From positions 680,610-744,609 of the forward strand of contig NZ_SOBW01000008.1 of NCBI RefSeq assembly GCF_004364975.1: a DNA stretch of 64,000 nucleotides. Direction: 5' to 3'. A program made the position numbers and the translations under genes. The stretch comes from Gelidibacter sediminis (GTDB lineage: Bacteria; Bacteroidota; Bacteroidia; Flavobacteriales; Flavobacteriaceae). Of this stretch, positions 24,984 through 34,128 are shown piece by piece. How positions within the stretch are numbered: position 1 is the first letter of the stretch; each line of letters begins with the position of its first letter. Under the pieces are notes generated by a model, which was given only the letters and a program-made list of their open reading frames with translations, was not told where the DNA came from and ran no database searches.

Positions 24984-26905
24984 TTAAGGGATTTTAAGAT
25001 GAGCATTTCAATAATTAAAAAAGCTATTGCAAAAATAACAAACCATTTCCATAGGGCATCAACATTTGTCATACTTTTTATATCAGCTATAGCTGACGCG
25101 ACAGAAGAACTTTTGGCACTGTTTTTAATAGTTGATAAGTCCATATAATCTAAAAAACTTTCGGAGCGGTTATAATTAAAGCTGAGACGTTTAATGACCT
25201 CCCTTTTGTTGGTTACGTTATAAAACCCGGCATTTCTAGGGTATTCGTCAGTGGTTATCCGTACCTTACCATTGTATGTCTTTTGTTGTGGAATGAGTGT
25301 AGATTCATCTTGTTTCAATTTTAAAATAGCATCCTGATTTAAGCTGGTATTAATGTCAATTGTGTTGGTTTTTCCAATGGTATAATACAGACGTGGTAAT
25401 TTTAGGCTTTGTTTCCCAATATTATATAGTACAGGTACGATGAGAGGTGAATTCTTGAAATTTGAATTTGTTTCATCCAAAGCTGCTGAAAACGTGTAGC
25501 TAGCGTTAGATTGAATTAAAAAAGGCGTATTGTCTTCATAACTCAATATTGCGGTGCCTCCAGCACTTCCAAATTTGTAGTTGGCATTAACCTTTGGGTA
25601 TTGAAAATTATCCACCTTTTTATCAAATACGTTGTTAAGGAGTGGATGCGAAAAATTGATATTGGTAATGCGTTTCTCCACTGAATTTAAAGAGTTAAAT
25701 GTTGACAATGAAAGATTGCTAAACAGGTGATTATAAGTGTTTAGATTTGTATCATCTGAAGGAATAATTAATATGCTGCCGCCATTATCACTAAATGAAG
25801 TTAGTGAGGTTGTCAAGCTATTAGGAACACTTTTTAATTGGTTAAGAATAATTAAATTTTGATCAGTAATTGAGCTGTAATTCAGTTGTTCGAAATCTAT
25901 TAGTGTTAAGTCGAACTCGTCAGGACTATATAGTCTTTCCAAAAACGTCGCATCTGCCTCATTGATGGCCAAAACCTTAATGCGATCAGAATTGTTTAAG
26001 CTGAAATAGAAACTATTGTCATAATTTAAATGTGGATCATCAATTGTAATTTTTCCATTAAATGCTTTATTGTTGGGAATTGTAAAAATTGTTTCCGTTG
26101 ATTTATTAATAGAAATAGCAGTTTTGGCTATTAATTGGCCATTATCTAAGAGTGCGACAGGCATGTTTTCGATCGGAAGGCCCTGATTGCTCAAAAGCAC
26201 GGTTAATTCAAGAGTCTCTGCATTAGATTTTGAAATATATAAAGAGTCAATACTTGTATTTGATGGTTTGACAGGTTTCAATTGTACTAAACGATAGTTT
26301 AGTTGGCTATCATTTACGAGGTTTAGAGCGGAATTATTTTGTTGAAAATCGGAGATAATCAAAAAATTTTTAGTGCTGCCCTTCTCATGAGAAAATGCCT
26401 TTGTGCCTTTTAAAATGACTGCATCATAATCTAATTGATTGGATGAATAAGTTAATTCGATCAGGTCATTTCTAATTGCTTTAATGCTTGTATTCTTAAA
26501 ATCGGAATTATTAGTAAAAAGGCTAATATTTTCGTTTTCTCCAACATTTTCCAATAACTCTTGGATGGCAGTGTTTAAAAGCGTTCCATTGACGCCTTTA
26601 GCCTGCATGCTAAATGAATTGTCCAAATAAATAACGGTTTCGCTTTTTGTATTTAAAGAGTTTAGATTGGATAGAAATGGCTGGGCAAAGGCTATGATTA
26701 TACACGCCAAAAGCAGCATGCGCGTCAGTAAAGTGAGCCATTTTTTAAGTTGTGAACTCTTACGCGTTTGAATGCTAATGTTTTTTAATAGTTGAACGTT
26801 AGTAAATGCTACCTTTTTAAAGCGTCGGAGTTGAAATAAATGGATAAGGATAGGGATGAGTAGCAGTAGAAGCGCGTAAAGAATTTCTGGATTTTTAAAC
26901 TGCAT
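24980..26905 (-). CDS. BatA N-terminal domain protein, vWA-like, membrane-bound
   Basis: 641 residues. N-terminal FKNPEILYALLLLLIPILIHLFQLRRFKKVAFTN is the BatA/aerotolerance domain signature. A second helix (about 60-78), a vWA-like domain with MIDAS start YLDNSFS, a long periplasmic middle and a final helix (about 618-636) followed by KSLK complete it. Related proteins occur beside MoxR-type operons, but here the gene heads a different operon with a dihydroorotase-like gene overlapping by 4 bp. A role in envelope protein complex assembly is possible. Confidence 0.85.
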   Translation of the reverse strand: MQFKNPEILYALLLLLIPILIHLFQLRRFKKVAFTNVQLLKNISIQTRKSSQLKKWLTLLTRMLLLACIIIAFAQPFLSNLNSLNTKSETVIYLDNSFSMQAKGVNGTLLNTAIQELLENVGENENISLFTNNSDFKNTSIKAIRNDLIELTYSSNQLDYDAVILKGTKAFSHEKGSTKNFLIISDFQQNNSALNLVNDSQLNYRLVQLKPVKPSNTSIDSLYISKSNAETLELTVLLSNQGLPIENMPVALLDNGQLIAKTAISINKSTETIFTIPNNKAFNGKITIDDPHLNYDNSFYFSLNNSDRIKVLAINEADATFLERLYSPDEFDLTLIDFEQLNYSSITDQNLIILNQLKSVPNSLTTSLTSFSDNGGSILIIPSDDTNLNTYNHLFSNLSLSTFNSLNSVEKRITNINFSHPLLNNVFDKKVDNFQYPKVNANYKFGSAGGTAILSYEDNTPFLIQSNASYTFSAALDETNSNFKNSPLIVPVLYNIGKQSLKLPRLYYTIGKTNTIDINTSLNQDAILKLKQDESTLIPQQKTYNGKVRITTDEYPRNAGFYNVTNKREVIKRLSFNYNRSESFLDYMDLSTIKNSAKSSSVASAIADIKSMTNVDALWKWFVIFAIAFLIIEMLILKSLK

Positions 26906-27012
26906 TCCTTGTCCTTTTTTTTAACTTGTTGAAGACCTCTGTCAAATATAGAAAATACGTAAGTATTAATGGCTTTTGGGGTAAAGAAAATTAAGCTTTA
27001 AAATTGGGGCTA

Positions 27013-28020
27013 CTAACAAAAGAAGAAATAATCTTTGGCTTTAATCAACGTTAAATTTTCCAATACCGAAGTAATTCTTTTTTGGGAGATTTTATTGGCA
27101 ACAGTAACAATTACTTGTGGTCGTATTAAGGTATCAAGCACTGATAGGTCCTGCAGCTCCATGTTATAGATGTGCTTTCCTATTTTCTTAGGATTATTAC
27201 AAATCCATATAAACGGGATGTGGCGTTTTTTTAAATATTTGGCACAGAACTTTCCTTTAAATCCTGCTCCCCAAAGAACCAAAGTTTGGTGTGGGCTTTT
27301 ATCGAGTTCTAGAAAGTAGTTCAGCTTTAAATTCAAGAAATGGTTGTCAGCATAGTTATCATCCGTTCTGGAAGTTCTGGTGCTATAATCCCTCCAGTAA
27401 TGAAGAATAGTGCTGCTCGGAATACACTTTAAACCTTGTTTGTAAAACTGAAACGCTAAATCGTAATCCTCAGGGTATATATTGTTTTGAAATGCGCCAC
27501 TAGTCATTAAATCATCTCTATGCACCATCCAGCACGGTGACGGAATAACACATTCTTTATAAATTTCAGTATAGTTAGCTCCAATTGAGGTTAGCTCATT
27601 AAGCCACTTTTCGTACTTATAATAACCTTCCCCAAGGGTGTCATCAGAAAAATAACGGACCAACCCTAAGGCAATATGCCCTTTTTTGTGGGCCACCAAA
27701 TCAGCAACCATAGTGGCCAATTTTAGTGGTGCCATCACATCATCGCTATCCATTCGTGTAATATACTGGCCTGAACTTTCTTTTAAGGCTAAGTTTAAGG
27801 CATCAATAATTCCAGAGCCAGTATTTTTAAAGAGTTTTATCCGTTGCTCGTTTTCGGCATACGCTGCAACAATATTATAGCTGTCATCAGTTGAGTGGTC
27901 ATCTACAATAATTAATTCCCAATTGGTGTAGGATTGGTTGATTATTGAAGTGAGGCAATCTTTTAAAAAAAGAGCACTGTTTTTAAAAGGAGTAAGAATA
28001 CTGACTAAGGAATTTGGCAT
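27013..28020 (-). CDS. Glycosyltransferase family 2 with C-terminal nucleotide-binding-like domain
   Basis: 335 residues. The N-terminal GT-A domain has SILTPFKNSALFLKDCLTSI, IVDDHSTD and the metal-binding RMDSDD. After the catalytic part (about residue 235) comes TLVLWGAGFKGKFCAKYL, a Rossmann-type glycine loop, followed by FIWICNNPKKIGKHIY. This resembles the small nucleotide-sensor-like domain attached to some sugar-transfer proteins. The gene is monocistronic. Acceptor and donor unknown. Confidence 0.85.
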   Translation of the reverse strand: MPNSLVSILTPFKNSALFLKDCLTSIINQSYTNWELIIVDDHSTDDSYNIVAAYAENEQRIKLFKNTGSGIIDALNLALKESSGQYITRMDSDDVMAPLKLATMVADLVAHKKGHIALGLVRYFSDDTLGEGYYKYEKWLNELTSIGANYTEIYKECVIPSPCWMVHRDDLMTSGAFQNNIYPEDYDLAFQFYKQGLKCIPSSTILHYWRDYSTRTSRTDDNYADNHFLNLKLNYFLELDKSPHQTLVLWGAGFKGKFCAKYLKKRHIPFIWICNNPKKIGKHIYNMELQDLSVLDTLIRPQVIVTVANKISQKRITSVLENLTLIKAKDYFFFC

Positions 28021-28033
28021 CTTGCTAAAATAT

Positions 28034-28066
28034 AAAAAAGCCTAACGATTGGTGTCATCAGGCTTC
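28034..28066 (-). terminator. Terminator of the S10 peptidase gene
   Basis: On the minus strand AAGCCTGA pairs with TTAGGCTT (one G-U pair), followed by TTTTTTATATTTT, directly past the stop at 28088. Confidence 0.7.
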
Positions 28067-28087
28067 TTAAATACTTGTTATTTGAAT

Positions 28088-29569
28088 TTAGTATTTGGCA
28101 GGTTTTCCTTTAGAATCAGAATCTTTAATAAACTGTCTTATATCATCTGTTGCTGATTTTAAGTCTTCTTTTCTCAAATACATCATATGTCCGCTGCGAT
28201 AGCCTTTAAAAGAGACGCGATCTTTCATGCGTCCACTTGGATCCATCTGTCCAACAGTATATTTTGCTGCAAAATAAGTCGTTGCTCCGTCATAATAACC
28301 AGATTGAACCAACACTTTTAAGTAAGGGTTTTGAGCCATGGCCTGGCGTAAGCCATCTCTAGTACGGTCATTCTGTCTGTCCCAAGGGTGCACATCACCA
28401 AACATGTTGTACTTGATATCGGTTTTAAACTTTAACTTTTCTCTGATATAATAATTGATAGCAGGCGTAAAAGAATGTAACCAAGATGTGAGTTCTGCAT
28501 TATAATCTGGTCTGTCTCCAGCCGTCATTTTATCAATTCCTAAATAACGTGAGTCCAACCGGCCTATCGTATATCCATCTTTACGGCGCAATTCTTTCCA
28601 AAAGAAGCTGGTAGGTATATTTAAATTATGATCAATAATGGACGATTTATCCAACCCTGAGTACAAACTCATTTTTTCAGCGATCTCATTTCGTTCAGAT
28701 TCAGAAATAAAACCACCTTTTGCAATGGCGGGCATCACTTTGTTGATTGTGTAGTCTTCAACCTCAGGTAGGATTTCCAACAAATCTTTTTGTTGTAATG
28801 CAGGAGATAAAGCATTTTGATACCAAGCAGCAGCTGTAAAATACGGTAAGTTTAAAGCTGAGTAAATTGGTTGGTCTGTAGAATATATTTTATAATCAGC
28901 TGGAGAAACCAAGATAACGCCATTTAAATACATCCATTGGTTGTTTTGCAATTCGCGCGACAAACCCATTACTCTAGGTCCGCCATAGCTCTCGCCAATC
29001 AAATATTTTGGCGATTCCCAACGGTTATGTCGAGTGACAAATGTATTCATCCATTCTGCTAAATAGCTTATATCTGCATTGATTCCGAAGAACGATTTAC
29101 GGTCTGGCAATTTGCCATCTTTATCTTCAACCATTCTTGAGAATCCGGTGTTTACCGGGTCTACAAAGACAATATCTGCTACATCTAAAATTGAATGTGG
29201 ATTGTCCTTTACGCCATATGGTTGTACAGGGTAACCTTCTTCATCCATATTTAGAATTACAGGACCTGTGTAGGCAATATGCATCCAGACTGAAGCTGAA
29301 CCAGGGCCACCATTAAATGAGAACACTATAGGTCGTTTTTCTTTTTCGCTGTTACTTTTCTTGTAATATGTATAAAACAAAGTCGCTGTTGGTTCGCCTT
29401 TGTCGTTCCATACCGGCTGTGTTCCCGCTATAGCTTGATAGGCTAAGTTTTGGCCGTTTATATTGATAGCGTGGTTAGTCACCACCATTGTATCTAAGGG
29501 GATTTTCTTGGTCTGCGCGAATAGCAAACTTGTCATAATTGTAGCAATAAATAAACAAAAGTTTTTCAT
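28088..29569 (-). CDS. S10 family serine carboxypeptidase-like protein
   Basis: 493 residues with a signal peptide (cut after LLFAQ). The serine carboxypeptidase signature is present: FNGGPGSASVWMH forms the oxyanion/substrate loop, GESYGG carries the nucleophile Ser, and SGHMMYL near the C terminus has the catalytic His. It should be a secreted or periplasmic carboxypeptidase, common in Bacteroidota. It is monocistronic, with a terminator behind and a 193-bp upstream region. Confidence 0.9.
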   Translation of the reverse strand: MKNFCLFIATIMTSLLFAQTKKIPLDTMVVTNHAININGQNLAYQAIAGTQPVWNDKGEPTATLFYTYYKKSNSEKEKRPIVFSFNGGPGSASVWMHIAYTGPVILNMDEEGYPVQPYGVKDNPHSILDVADIVFVDPVNTGFSRMVEDKDGKLPDRKSFFGINADISYLAEWMNTFVTRHNRWESPKYLIGESYGGPRVMGLSRELQNNQWMYLNGVILVSPADYKIYSTDQPIYSALNLPYFTAAAWYQNALSPALQQKDLLEILPEVEDYTINKVMPAIAKGGFISESERNEIAEKMSLYSGLDKSSIIDHNLNIPTSFFWKELRRKDGYTIGRLDSRYLGIDKMTAGDRPDYNAELTSWLHSFTPAINYYIREKLKFKTDIKYNMFGDVHPWDRQNDRTRDGLRQAMAQNPYLKVLVQSGYYDGATTYFAAKYTVGQMDPSGRMKDRVSFKGYRSGHMMYLRKEDLKSATDDIRQFIKDSDSKGKPAKY

Positions 29570-29754
29570 ATAGTTAGGATTTTAACCTTTAAATATAAAA
29601 CGTTTTATTGGAAGCCCTTTTAAAATTTATTAAAAAAATACCAGAGGTAATACCTGCAACGAATTAAACCGATTGAAATACAGAAATATACAGTTTAGTA
29701 GACTAAATATGAAACTTCTATAACTCACCTGTTGTTGATTGGTAGGCACATAAG

Positions 29755-29775
29755 AATTGCAATTATTTTGCAATT
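29755..29775 (-). terminator. Hairpin over the histidine kinase stop codon, weak terminator candidate
   Basis: AATTGCAA and TTGCAATT form a perfect 8-bp stem with loop TTATT containing the stop codon. No T run follows, so termination is doubtful. It could protect the 3' end. Confidence 0.35.
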
Positions 29776-30956
29776 GTAAAGGTAAATGCGCTTCCTTCTC
29801 CCAACACTGAGCTTACTTGGATGTCTCCGCCTAATTTGATGACTAGATTCTTGATGGTGCTTAACCCAATTCCTGTACTTGGCTTTACTTCATTTTTATA
29901 AGGAATGGAGGTGAACAATTGAAAGATTAATTCTTGCTGATCTTTTGCAATGCCAACCCCGTTGTCAGTTACAGTAAATTCGTGATAGTCAATTATAGAG
30001 TTGTAACTGATATGTAGAACCCGTTCTTTTTTATCGTTGTATTTTAATCCATTATCCACTAAATTAATCAGAATTTGGGTCAATGCTGGCTTGTTGATCT
30101 CTTTAATGGTTTCAGAGGCATGGCAATGCATGACATCCGTTTTGGATAGTAATAATTGTTTGATATCTTCACAAAGGGCTGAAAGCTCTACATCTTGTTT
30201 TTTTGCTTTTAATAATTTGTCAGCTTTATAATGCAATAAAATGCCGTCAATATAATCTTTAAGAATTAATGCGGAATCATTAATAAAATTTAAATATTCT
30301 AACGATGTGGGCGATACTTTATCAGATACATCGTCTTTAAGCAGTTGTGTTAAGGCTATAATGTTGGCAAGGGGCGATTTTAAATCATGGGAAACATGGC
30401 TAGCAAATTTTTTCAGTTCTTGATTATGTAATATGAGCTGTTTTTTAGCCGATTCTAACTTATGATTCTGACGCCTCAACTCCATCGAGTTTACAACTTG
30501 CTTTGCCAAAATTATTAATGCGTCTTTTTGGGTGTCGCTCAAAGTTCTTGGTTGGTGGTCAAATATACATAAGGTTCCCAAAGCATAACCTTCTGGGTTA
30601 ATTAACGGTACACCGGCATAAAATACGGCACTACCACTGTTTACGAGTGGATTATCAATAAACCGTTCATCCATTCTAGCATCTTTTATTATAAAAATGG
30701 GGTCATCAGTAAGTATGGCGTGACCACAAAACGATATATCCCTGGGCGATTCTTGAAATGAAATTCCGTAATGTGCTTTAAAAAAATTACGTTCTTTATC
30801 TAAAATGGTAATTAAGGAAATAGGAGCCTCACAGATGGTAGAGATCAGTTTTGTGATATTATCATAATCAACTTCTGGATCAGTATCTAAAAGGTGATAT
30901 TCCTTTAAGATCTCCAATCGTTGTTGTTCGTTAGCCGGTAATTTAGGAATATTCAT
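29763..30956 (-). CDS. GAF-domain sensor histidine kinase (orphan, cytoplasmic)
   Basis: 397 residues from the ATG at 30956. A GAF domain spans about residues 20-160 (the DISFCGHAIL and GVPLINPEGYALGTLCIFD segments). HisKA follows with the phospho-acceptor H190 in FASHVSHDLKSPL, then HATPase with VDNGLKYND, DNGVGIAK and GIGLSTIKNLV. No membrane helix is present, so it senses an internal signal, or input may pass through a partner. No response regulator gene is adjacent, making it an orphan kinase. Confidence 0.9.
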   Translation of the reverse strand: MNIPKLPANEQQRLEILKEYHLLDTDPEVDYDNITKLISTICEAPISLITILDKERNFFKAHYGISFQESPRDISFCGHAILTDDPIFIIKDARMDERFIDNPLVNSGSAVFYAGVPLINPEGYALGTLCIFDHQPRTLSDTQKDALIILAKQVVNSMELRRQNHKLESAKKQLILHNQELKKFASHVSHDLKSPLANIIALTQLLKDDVSDKVSPTSLEYLNFINDSALILKDYIDGILLHYKADKLLKAKKQDVELSALCEDIKQLLLSKTDVMHCHASETIKEINKPALTQILINLVDNGLKYNDKKERVLHISYNSIIDYHEFTVTDNGVGIAKDQQELIFQLFTSIPYKNEVKPSTGIGLSTIKNLVIKLGGDIQVSSVLGEGSAFTFTIAK

Positions 30957-31001
30957 ACTATAATATTGAATCAATTAAACAAAAGAACTACTTTTTTTAT
31001 T

Positions 31002-31775
31002 CTAAGCCTTAGAAAAGTCTTCAAAAACACCTAAACCAAATAAAGCAAAGTCATACTTAACCGGATCTTTTTTGTCTAGTGCCCTTAATGCTATGTCAAG
31101 CTCATGCAATGCTTTTGCATCATTTTGAGGTCTCTGTAATAGTCCTAAAGCCCGTGCAACATTGCCGGAGTGCACATCTAATGGACAGGACAATTGGGCC
31201 GGTGACAATGATTTCCATAACCCAAAATCTACACCGCTGTTGTCATTTCTAACCATCCACCTTAAAAACATATTAATGCGTTTGGCTGCAGAATTTTTTA
31301 ATGGATCACTCACATGTTTTTGGGAGCGTGGCAAATGCGCAATTTCAAAGAAGTGTTTTTTAAATTGGTGAATGGCAATTTGAGTTGAAAAAGGCTCAGA
31401 ATGTTTCGAAAATACAGCTTCCAATCCACCATGAATGCTATAGATGTGCTTCATGCCTTTTATAAACTGTATAAAATCCTCATCATTAAAAGTTCTATGA
31501 ACAAATCCGCGTAATCTTTCTAAATCTGAAGATTTATGATGCATCACAAAATCATATGGTGCATGTTCCAACATGTTCATCATTTTATTGGCATTAGTAA
31601 TAATACTCTTACGGTTGCCCCAAGAGATGGTAGCGGTGAGAAAACCAGCAATTTCAATGTCTTCCTTTTTTGAAAATTGATGTGGAATTTGGATTGGGTC
31701 ACTCTCAATAAAACGCGGGTGGTTATAGGTGATGACTTTCAGGTCTAAAAATTCTTTGAGTTCTTGTGTGTTCAA
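31002..31775 (-). CDS. TIGR02757 family protein
   Basis: 257 residues. The N-terminal NHPRFIESDPIQIPHQF and AGFLTATISWGNRKSIITNAN match the TIGR02757 family of Bacteroidota and others. DVHSGNVARALGLLQR has the shape of the helix-hairpin-helix base-excision enzymes, and I suspect a distant relation to DNA glycosylases, but no catalytic role is proven. It stands alone. The plus-strand micro-ORFs start about 200 bp upstream of it. Confidence 0.8.
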   Translation of the reverse strand: MNTQELKEFLDLKVITYNHPRFIESDPIQIPHQFSKKEDIEIAGFLTATISWGNRKSIITNANKMMNMLEHAPYDFVMHHKSSDLERLRGFVHRTFNDEDFIQFIKGMKHIYSIHGGLEAVFSKHSEPFSTQIAIHQFKKHFFEIAHLPRSQKHVSDPLKNSAAKRINMFLRWMVRNDNSGVDFGLWKSLSPAQLSCPLDVHSGNVARALGLLQRPQNDAKALHELDIALRALDKKDPVKYDFALFGLGVFEDFSKA

Positions 31776-31971
31776 TGGTCAGTGTTATTTTTATTAGAGT
31801 AACATACGCTAAAGAAGGGGTGCAATTTCCTTGCCACTATCGTTTAAGTACAGGTTAACCTTATAATTGTAATTCCATGATTAACGCAATCAGTATAATT
31901 TTAAACTCAATACATTTTTATGTTTTTTGAGTACTTTAAATTCATTAATTTAGAATAAATATTCAAATTAA

Positions 31972-32124
31972 ATGGAAATGAGATCACTTTTAAAATTTGG
32001 ATTTAAATCAGTCGTTGCGCTATTTGCAATTGGTGTTGGCACCAAATTGGGCAAAGATGCCATAAATGATTTAAAACAATTTCAAGATAACCGTAAACAT
32101 GTAGATAATGGAAGAAACAGATGA
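31972..32124 (+). CDS. 50-residue membrane-associated micro-protein
   Basis: ORF from the ATG at 31972 to the TGA at 32122-32124. It begins MEMRSLLKFGFKSVVALFAIG and has one hydrophobic helix with a Gly-rich end (AIGVGTKLGKDA), then a polar tail. The next ORF starts inside it (ATG 32108, 17-bp overlap). No family is recognised, and the short length means it may be spurious, though two adjacent overlapping ORFs in the same direction favour a real coupled pair. Confidence 0.4.
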   Translation: MEMRSLLKFGFKSVVALFAIGVGTKLGKDAINDLKQFQDNRKHVDNGRNR

Positions 32125-32290
32125 TATTGTAGACTCAACGTTAAATGTTGTAAGCAACTCAATAACCAATTTTGATAACGTTTTGGGTAACGTGCCACTA
32201 TACAAGAGTGGGCATGAAGTGGGTGGAGCAATCAGTAAATTGATAGATCGGATTGTTGATGCAATTCCAGTTATAAATCAAGAACGTTAG
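32108..32290 (+). CDS. 60-residue small protein, unknown function
   Basis: It begins [18 protein letters not shown] and ends [21 protein letters not shown]. The N-terminal half is acidic and the C-terminal part an amphipathic helix. It overlaps the upstream micro-ORF by 17 bp and its stop overlaps the end of the LolD-like gene on the other strand by 4 bp. No recognised family. Confidence 0.4.
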   Translation: MEETDDIVDSTLNVVSNSITNFDNVLGNVPLYKSGHEVGGAISKLIDRIVDAIPVINQER

Positions 32291-32946
32291 ACTATTTTAC
32301 CATCCACCATTACCAATTTTCTGTCGGCCATATCGGCCAATTCTTCATTATGGGTAACTATAACGAAGGTTTGGCCAAATTGGTCACGGAGCTTGAAAAA
32401 TAAATTGTGAAGGTTTTCAGCACTTTCACTATCCAAATTCCCAGAGGGCTCATCAGCAAATATCAATTCAGGATTATTAATAAGTGCCCTTGCAACAGCC
32501 ACACGTTGCTGTTCACCTCCAGATAATTCACCAGGTTTATGATGATGCCGGTGACTTAATCCTAAAAAATCCAATAACTCTTTGGCGCGTTTTTCTGCTT
32601 TATCCTTAGGTGTTTTCTTTATGAATGCAGGCAGACATACATTTTCCAATGCCGTAAATTCAGGTAGCAATTGATGAAATTGAAAAATAAAGCCAATATG
32701 TTCATTTCTAAATTTAGCCAGATTCTTATCCGATAGTGCCATAATGTCCACATCATTGATAAGTAAAGCGCTTTGATCTTTCGAGGACGCTCTATCCAAT
32801 GTACCTAAAATGTGTAATAATGTGGTTTTCCCAGCTCCAGAGGCTCCGACTATAGATACGATTTCGCCTTGTTGTATATTGAGATTTACACCATTTAAAA
32901 CATGCAAATCTGTATAATATTTATGAATATTGGTTGCTTTTATCAT
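32287..32946 (-). CDS. lolD: ABC transporter ATP-binding protein, LolD/MacB-like
   Basis: 219 residues from the ATG at 32946 ([11 protein letters not shown]). Upstream in-frame codons have no initiation support. Walker A is [11 protein letters not shown], the signature is [15 protein letters not shown], Walker B is ELIFADEP, and the H-loop is VTHN. It is the LolD/MacB type: short, soluble and typical of lipoprotein-release or efflux exporters. No permease gene (LolC/E) is adjacent, so partners must be encoded elsewhere. The exact transport role is inferred. Confidence 0.8.
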   Translation of the reverse strand: MIKATNIHKYYTDLHVLNGVNLNIQQGEIVSIVGASGAGKTTLLHILGTLDRASSKDQSALLINDVDIMALSDKNLAKFRNEHIGFIFQFHQLLPEFTALENVCLPAFIKKTPKDKAEKRAKELLDFLGLSHRHHHKPGELSGGEQQRVAVARALINNPELIFADEPSGNLDSESAENLHNLFFKLRDQFGQTFVIVTHNEELADMADRKLVMVDGKIV

Positions 32947-33170
32947 AGAATTTAAAATGAAAGGCAAGTTAACATATTGTTTACTGTTGCACAATGATGA
33001 AACCTGCTTATTTTATGTCCATACTATATTAAAACCTAGGTAACTGCTTTAATCTCTTACCGTAAGTTGTTATTAATATTAACCCAAACAATAGAGAAAT
33101 TAAGATTTCTGATGGTGTGTAAATGTTCAGGATAAACTAGTATTTTTATCAAAACAAAAATTTTTGAGCA

Positions 33171-33767
33171 ATGGCATATAAACATTTTGAAGAATATGAC
33201 CCTAGGATTACGGAAGATATTAGGGAGCGTTATGAGCAAATTATTACTGATTTAGGTGAAGACGTGACCAGAAATGGATTATTGAAAACGCCTGAACGCG
33301 CCTCTAAAGCTATACAGTTTTTAACCCAGGGTTACCATCAGGATGCGGCTAAAATTTTAAAAAGTGCCATGTTTGATGAATCTTATAATGAAATGGTTAT
33401 TGTTAAGGATATTGAAGTGTATTCGCTTTGTGAACACCATATGCTGCCCTTTTTTGGAAAAGCGCATATTGCATACATTCCTAACGGACAAATTGTGGGA
33501 CTAAGTAAGTTGCCACGTATTGTAGATGTATTTGCAAGACGTTTACAAGTACAAGAACGATTAACCGAACAAATCTTGGACTGTATTAACGACACACTTA
33601 AACCACAAGGGGTTGCCGTTGTTATTGAAGCAGCTCATATGTGTAAGATGATGCGAGGCGTTCAGAAGCAGAACTCAATGACTACAACCTCCGGATTTAG
33701 AGGGCAATTTGAAAAAATAGAAACTCGTAATGAGTTTTTAAAGTTGATCAGTACCAAATTTACTTAG
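33171..33767 (+). CDS. folE: GTP cyclohydrolase I
   Basis: 198 residues. [18 protein letters not shown] carries the zinc-binding Cys/His, and [16 protein letters not shown] has the second zinc Cys, as in FolE. It makes 7,8-dihydroneopterin triphosphate, the first step of folate (and queuosine/biopterin) synthesis. It stands alone between the LolD-like gene (divergent) and a small membrane protein 52 bp downstream. Confidence 0.95.
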   Translation: MAYKHFEEYDPRITEDIRERYEQIITDLGEDVTRNGLLKTPERASKAIQFLTQGYHQDAAKILKSAMFDESYNEMVIVKDIEVYSLCEHHMLPFFGKAHIAYIPNGQIVGLSKLPRIVDVFARRLQVQERLTEQILDCINDTLKPQGVAVVIEAAHMCKMMRGVQKQNSMTTTSGFRGQFEKIETRNEFLKLISTKFT

Positions 33768-33819
33768 GATTTTTTTTGGTATATTTTTTGTTATACTAAA
33801 CCGAATTAAAAATTATACC

Positions 33820-34092
33820 ATGAATTTAGATAATTTAAGTAAAAATCAGAAGTTTATTTTGGGTATCGTGTTTGATGCTATCGGAATGATCACTTTTATA
33901 GATATTATATGGGCTCCTGTTTCAGGATTTCTAATGACTAAAATGTATGCTGGAAGAAAAGGTAGGGTAGCAGGAATGTTTTCGTTTATTGAGGAGATTC
34001 TACCAGGCTTTGACATTATTCCCTCGTTTACGATCATGTGGTTCTACACTTATGTGTTTGCCAAAAAACCGAGTACGATACAGGTAAAATAA
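33820..34092 (+). CDS. Small membrane protein, conserved in flavobacteria (90 aa)
   Basis: 90 residues with hydrophobic segments at about 12-38 and 66-83, and the motif AGRKGRVAGMFSFIEEILPGFDIIP between them. It lies 52 bp after folE and ends with a strong shared terminator. Function unknown; the Gly/Pro-rich loop and conserved look suggest a real gene. Confidence 0.65.
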   Translation: MNLDNLSKNQKFILGIVFDAIGMITFIDIIWAPVSGFLMTKMYAGRKGRVAGMFSFIEEILPGFDIIPSFTIMWFYTYVFAKKPSTIQVK

Positions 34093-34094
34093 AA

Positions 34095-34126
34095 AAAATC
34101 CCTTTCACAGCTGAAAGGGATTTTTT
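34095..34126. terminator. Bidirectional terminator between the small membrane protein and the His-rich TonB receptor
   Basis: AATCCCTTTCA pairs with TGAAAGGGATT around CAGC, with an A run on the left and a T run on the right, so it can serve the genes on both strands. Confidence 0.85.
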
Positions 34127-34128
34127 GA

